From Mayamaea pseudoterrestris (taxonomy: Eukaryota; Bacillariophyta; Bacillariophyceae; Sellaphorales; Sellaphoraceae), in NCBI GenBank assembly GCA_027923505.1, contig BROI01000003.1, positions 62,001-126,000 of the forward strand: DNA of 64,000 nt, read 5' to 3'. This document shows, in pieces, positions 61,773 through 64,000 of this stretch (position 1 is the stretch's first letter; the number at the start of each line of letters is the position of its first letter). A program made the translations under genes and the position numbers. Below the pieces are notes generated by a model. It saw only the letters and a list, made by a program, of their open reading frames with translations. It was not told the origin of the DNA and made no database searches.

Positions 61773-64000
61773 TTATGCATACTCGCCTAGCTCCAACTCG
61801 CCAGTGATGCCGCCAGCAGCGTCGTAGTATTGACCATTGCCATTCACCGGCGAGTAATTTTGCTTCATTGAAGGCATGGTCGATGGTACGTCAATGGTTT
61901 CTCGTATCCGGTCACGCCGTGATTGTCGCATCTTATGCCGAAGTGCGCGGGCGCTCAGCAGCACCGCTCCAATGACAACTACAGAGAACAATGTCCATAC
62001 CAGATAGTTCTGTGACTGCCTCTCGGCGGTGCCTCCATTTGCTCCGAAACGGTTGGAAATCTCAATGGTATCAACTGTTTGATCCGCTTGGAGGTCTTCA
62101 AACTCTCCAAGCATCACTGTTAGTGGGCCTGAGAACCAGTCCAGGCGACCCTGAATTATCTTGCCGGCGCTCTCGTGATACCAGCTCGAATTGGTTCTCG
62201 CGTTGACAATATGCGACTGCGGTGGAAGACTGGGATTAGCTTGTTCAATTTGCGACCCCCAATTTTGATCGACGCGAGCGATGGCCAGCACGACAAGTTT
62301 ATCGTTTGGTCCAAAACCTTCCGAAATATCAATCGATCCAGCAAAAGGCTGACCAGCACTTCCGTCCTTGGAAAAGCGAGTTGTCCCTCGCGCATCCGTC
62401 AATAGTTTGCCTTCTCTGAAGTAGCGTTGTAGGTCGTCAAAAGACGGTTGGGATAGACAATCCAGTAGCTCCAATGGGACATCATCCCATTTCGCATACC
62501 ACAAGCGAGTCTCGTCAATTGTTAACGCACCGCCAACGTGCCAATTCAGAACAACCTTGCGACTGTTAAACGGAACCTTCACCGCACTTGTAATTTGGCA
62601 AGACCGACCTTCTGGTCGCATTAGTGGAACAACGTCGTCGGAGAGCTCGAGTTCATTCACAGATGTGAATGCAACGTAAGGCTCGACAAACTCTGCGGCC
62701 AGCAAGCTCAGGCGAATGTTCCGTGACACGTATCCGTTGCCCTTGGTGCCGTCACTGGCGCTGCGTCGCAGCAAGTTTTCGCTCGTACCCAACGTACTTT
62801 GCGATGGAATCTTGTCGTTGCTCGATTCCACCAGCATGTTGAAGACCCGCAAGGTTGATGGTCCGTAGACAGTCTTTTCCTTTGGGTATCCACCAAACGT
62901 TGTGGGCTCGCACTGCAGCATGCGGTCCGTATCCCAACTACCAGCGTACGCAAAGTCTTCCATACCTCCGCGCACAGGATATACCAAATCGTTCATGTTT
63001 CCATATTCGTATGGCTTGCTTTGCGCAAAACCTCCGCCATATCTGCTGTAGGCGGCAGCAATCTCGGATTGGGCCGCATCGTCGGGTGACATGTTGGGCT
63101 TTGTCCAGGATGGCGCGCCCCATTCGTATCCAATCACTTCCATGCCTGTAAAAACCAAAAATTTGAGATACGAATAGCTTGCCCATGTGTGGAGAATGAC
63201 TTGATTCATGCGTCATGGGCCGTTAACTTTGCGTCAAGGAAAAACATGATTTATGACACCATGTGTACTACTCACCACCATGAAACGTGAGCGACAACTG
63301 AAACATGTGACTCCGAAACACTTCGTTCAAGGTTCGCCCGGCAATCGTTTGCATGCACAACGTCGGATCGCGCAAATCGTACGGAAAGTCGCGGTTCGGA
63401 TCAATGTTTCCTTCCTCGCGTACTTTGCGAAAGTAGCCCAAGGCATTGGCCGTTGGAACAAACACGATGCGCCGGGTACTCAGAAGGCGCGCCAGCCACT
63501 TGAGATCGTAGTCAAGATAGCCGCGGTCGCTCCAATTCTGCCGACATTTTCTTGCAGCCTCCAATTCGTCCTTCCAATCGCGAATGCTTTCCTTCATCGA
63601 GGTGCGAGGGAGTGATTCACACTCTGCCGCGTCGAGCATTACTTGAGCCGCTTCCAAAACGGCCGTTGGTCCGACTTGTTCGTTGCCGTGGACTTCTCCG
63701 GACCATCTGTGCAAGTATTAAATAGACATGAATGAATGAGTGATGAGGGAGTGAATGAGAGAAAATTGTTGGAGTTTAAACAAGGTCTGACATTAACTCT
63801 CTTGACAAAGCCTTTCGTTAATCACTTACAATACCTCTGGTAATCTGTTGCTACTCTCACTATTCTCCGGATGTTTCACAAAGTCTTGCATCGTCACAAT
63901 GAAGTTGAGACAGCCGTCTCCGCCAAGGTCGTAGGGACAGTCGTTGCTTGAGCCGGCGCGCGGCAAGCCGAAGGCATCTTGCGCCGTGGTGACGCGGACA
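61773..64000 (-). CDS. M14 zinc carboxypeptidase with C-terminal membrane anchor (partial, runs off right edge)
   Basis: Three visible exons: 64000-63830 (open at the edge), 63706-63276 and 63145-61773; introns are 123 and 130 bp with GTAAGT/GTGAGT and CAG ends. 657 residues are visible and the N-terminus lies outside. Exon 1 reads VRVTTAQDAFGLPRAGSSND. The join gives RLPEVLWSGEVHGNEQVG with the HxxE zinc ligands, then NRDFPYDLRD and, over the second join, LTFHGG-MEVIGYEWGAP. This is the M14 carboxypeptidase core as found in diatoms. After a beta-rich region (about 380-570 of the visible part) there is a transmembrane helix (LVWTLFSVVVIGAVLLSA) and a basic tail. It is predicted to be a cell-surface or endomembrane type I peptidase. 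Confidence 0.87.

Overview
The window reads as nuclear DNA of a photosynthetic stramenopile (heterokont alga), most probably a diatom. Three points support this. (1) Several proteins start with a signal peptide whose cleavage region holds a phenylalanine (AAAFSP, ATASGFVP, QSASFSA, HVQAFRV), which is the bipartite plastid-targeting pattern of algae with secondary red plastids. (2) There is an FEA1-type algal iron-assimilation protein and a decayed Pro-Ser (PSxx) repeat locus of the kind common in diatom cell-surface proteins. (3) Genes are dense and mostly intronless. Where introns occur they are short (about 70-200 bp) with GTAAGT/GTATG donors and CAG/TAG acceptors. The clade call is inference from these features; no rRNA or other marker is present.

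Layout. 1-1689: 5' part of a coiled-coil protein (minus). 2418-3930: decayed tandem Pro-Ser repeat locus, followed by an odd AT-rich 1 kb patch between two GC-rich palindromic segments. 5314-6852: LRR-like protein. 7273-12435: large seven-exon ISWI-type chromatin remodeller with an HMG-box-like N-terminus. 13075-17471: unknown family, a GST-HINT fusion, and a Dhh1/DDX6 helicase. 17990-25162: nucleolar L1-domain protein, FEA1-like protein and two Golgi-type glycosyltransferases. 25268-32539: S33 peptidase, a second LRR-like paralogue, a plastid protein with three thioredoxin folds and a plastid YCII-domain protein. 32865-42611: a duplicated A-B-B'-A' protein, a plastid J-protein and a Nup160-like nucleoporin. 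42710-46162: a mitochondrial YCII protein, a class 3 lipase and a small membrane protein. 46163-48907: gene-poor 2.7 kb. 48908-64000: an RRxS-rich protein, a small mitochondrial-type protein, a TPR protein, a 1084-aa lysine-rich unknown, a FkbM-like membrane protein, Rrp17, GUCD1, a second RRxS-rich protein and an M14 carboxypeptidase running off the right edge.

The genes are housekeeping and lineage-specific and do not form an operon-like system. Links that can be drawn are loose: ribosome biogenesis and RNA (L1-domain protein, Rrp17, Dhh1), nuclear architecture (ISWI, Nup160), Golgi glycosylation (two neighbouring glycosyltransferases and possibly the FkbM-like protein), and plastid redox or protein quality (three-thioredoxin-fold protein, J-protein, YCII protein). 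The most interesting regulatory signal is a CRE-like box (TGACGTCA or TGACATCA) paired, always in the same order, with an ACCGGT/ACCGTT box about 100 bp upstream of four genes whose products all carry plastid-type or secretory leaders. The most interesting proteins are the A-B-B'-A' duplicated protein, the secreted GST-HINT fusion and the ISWI with extra N- and C-terminal modules.
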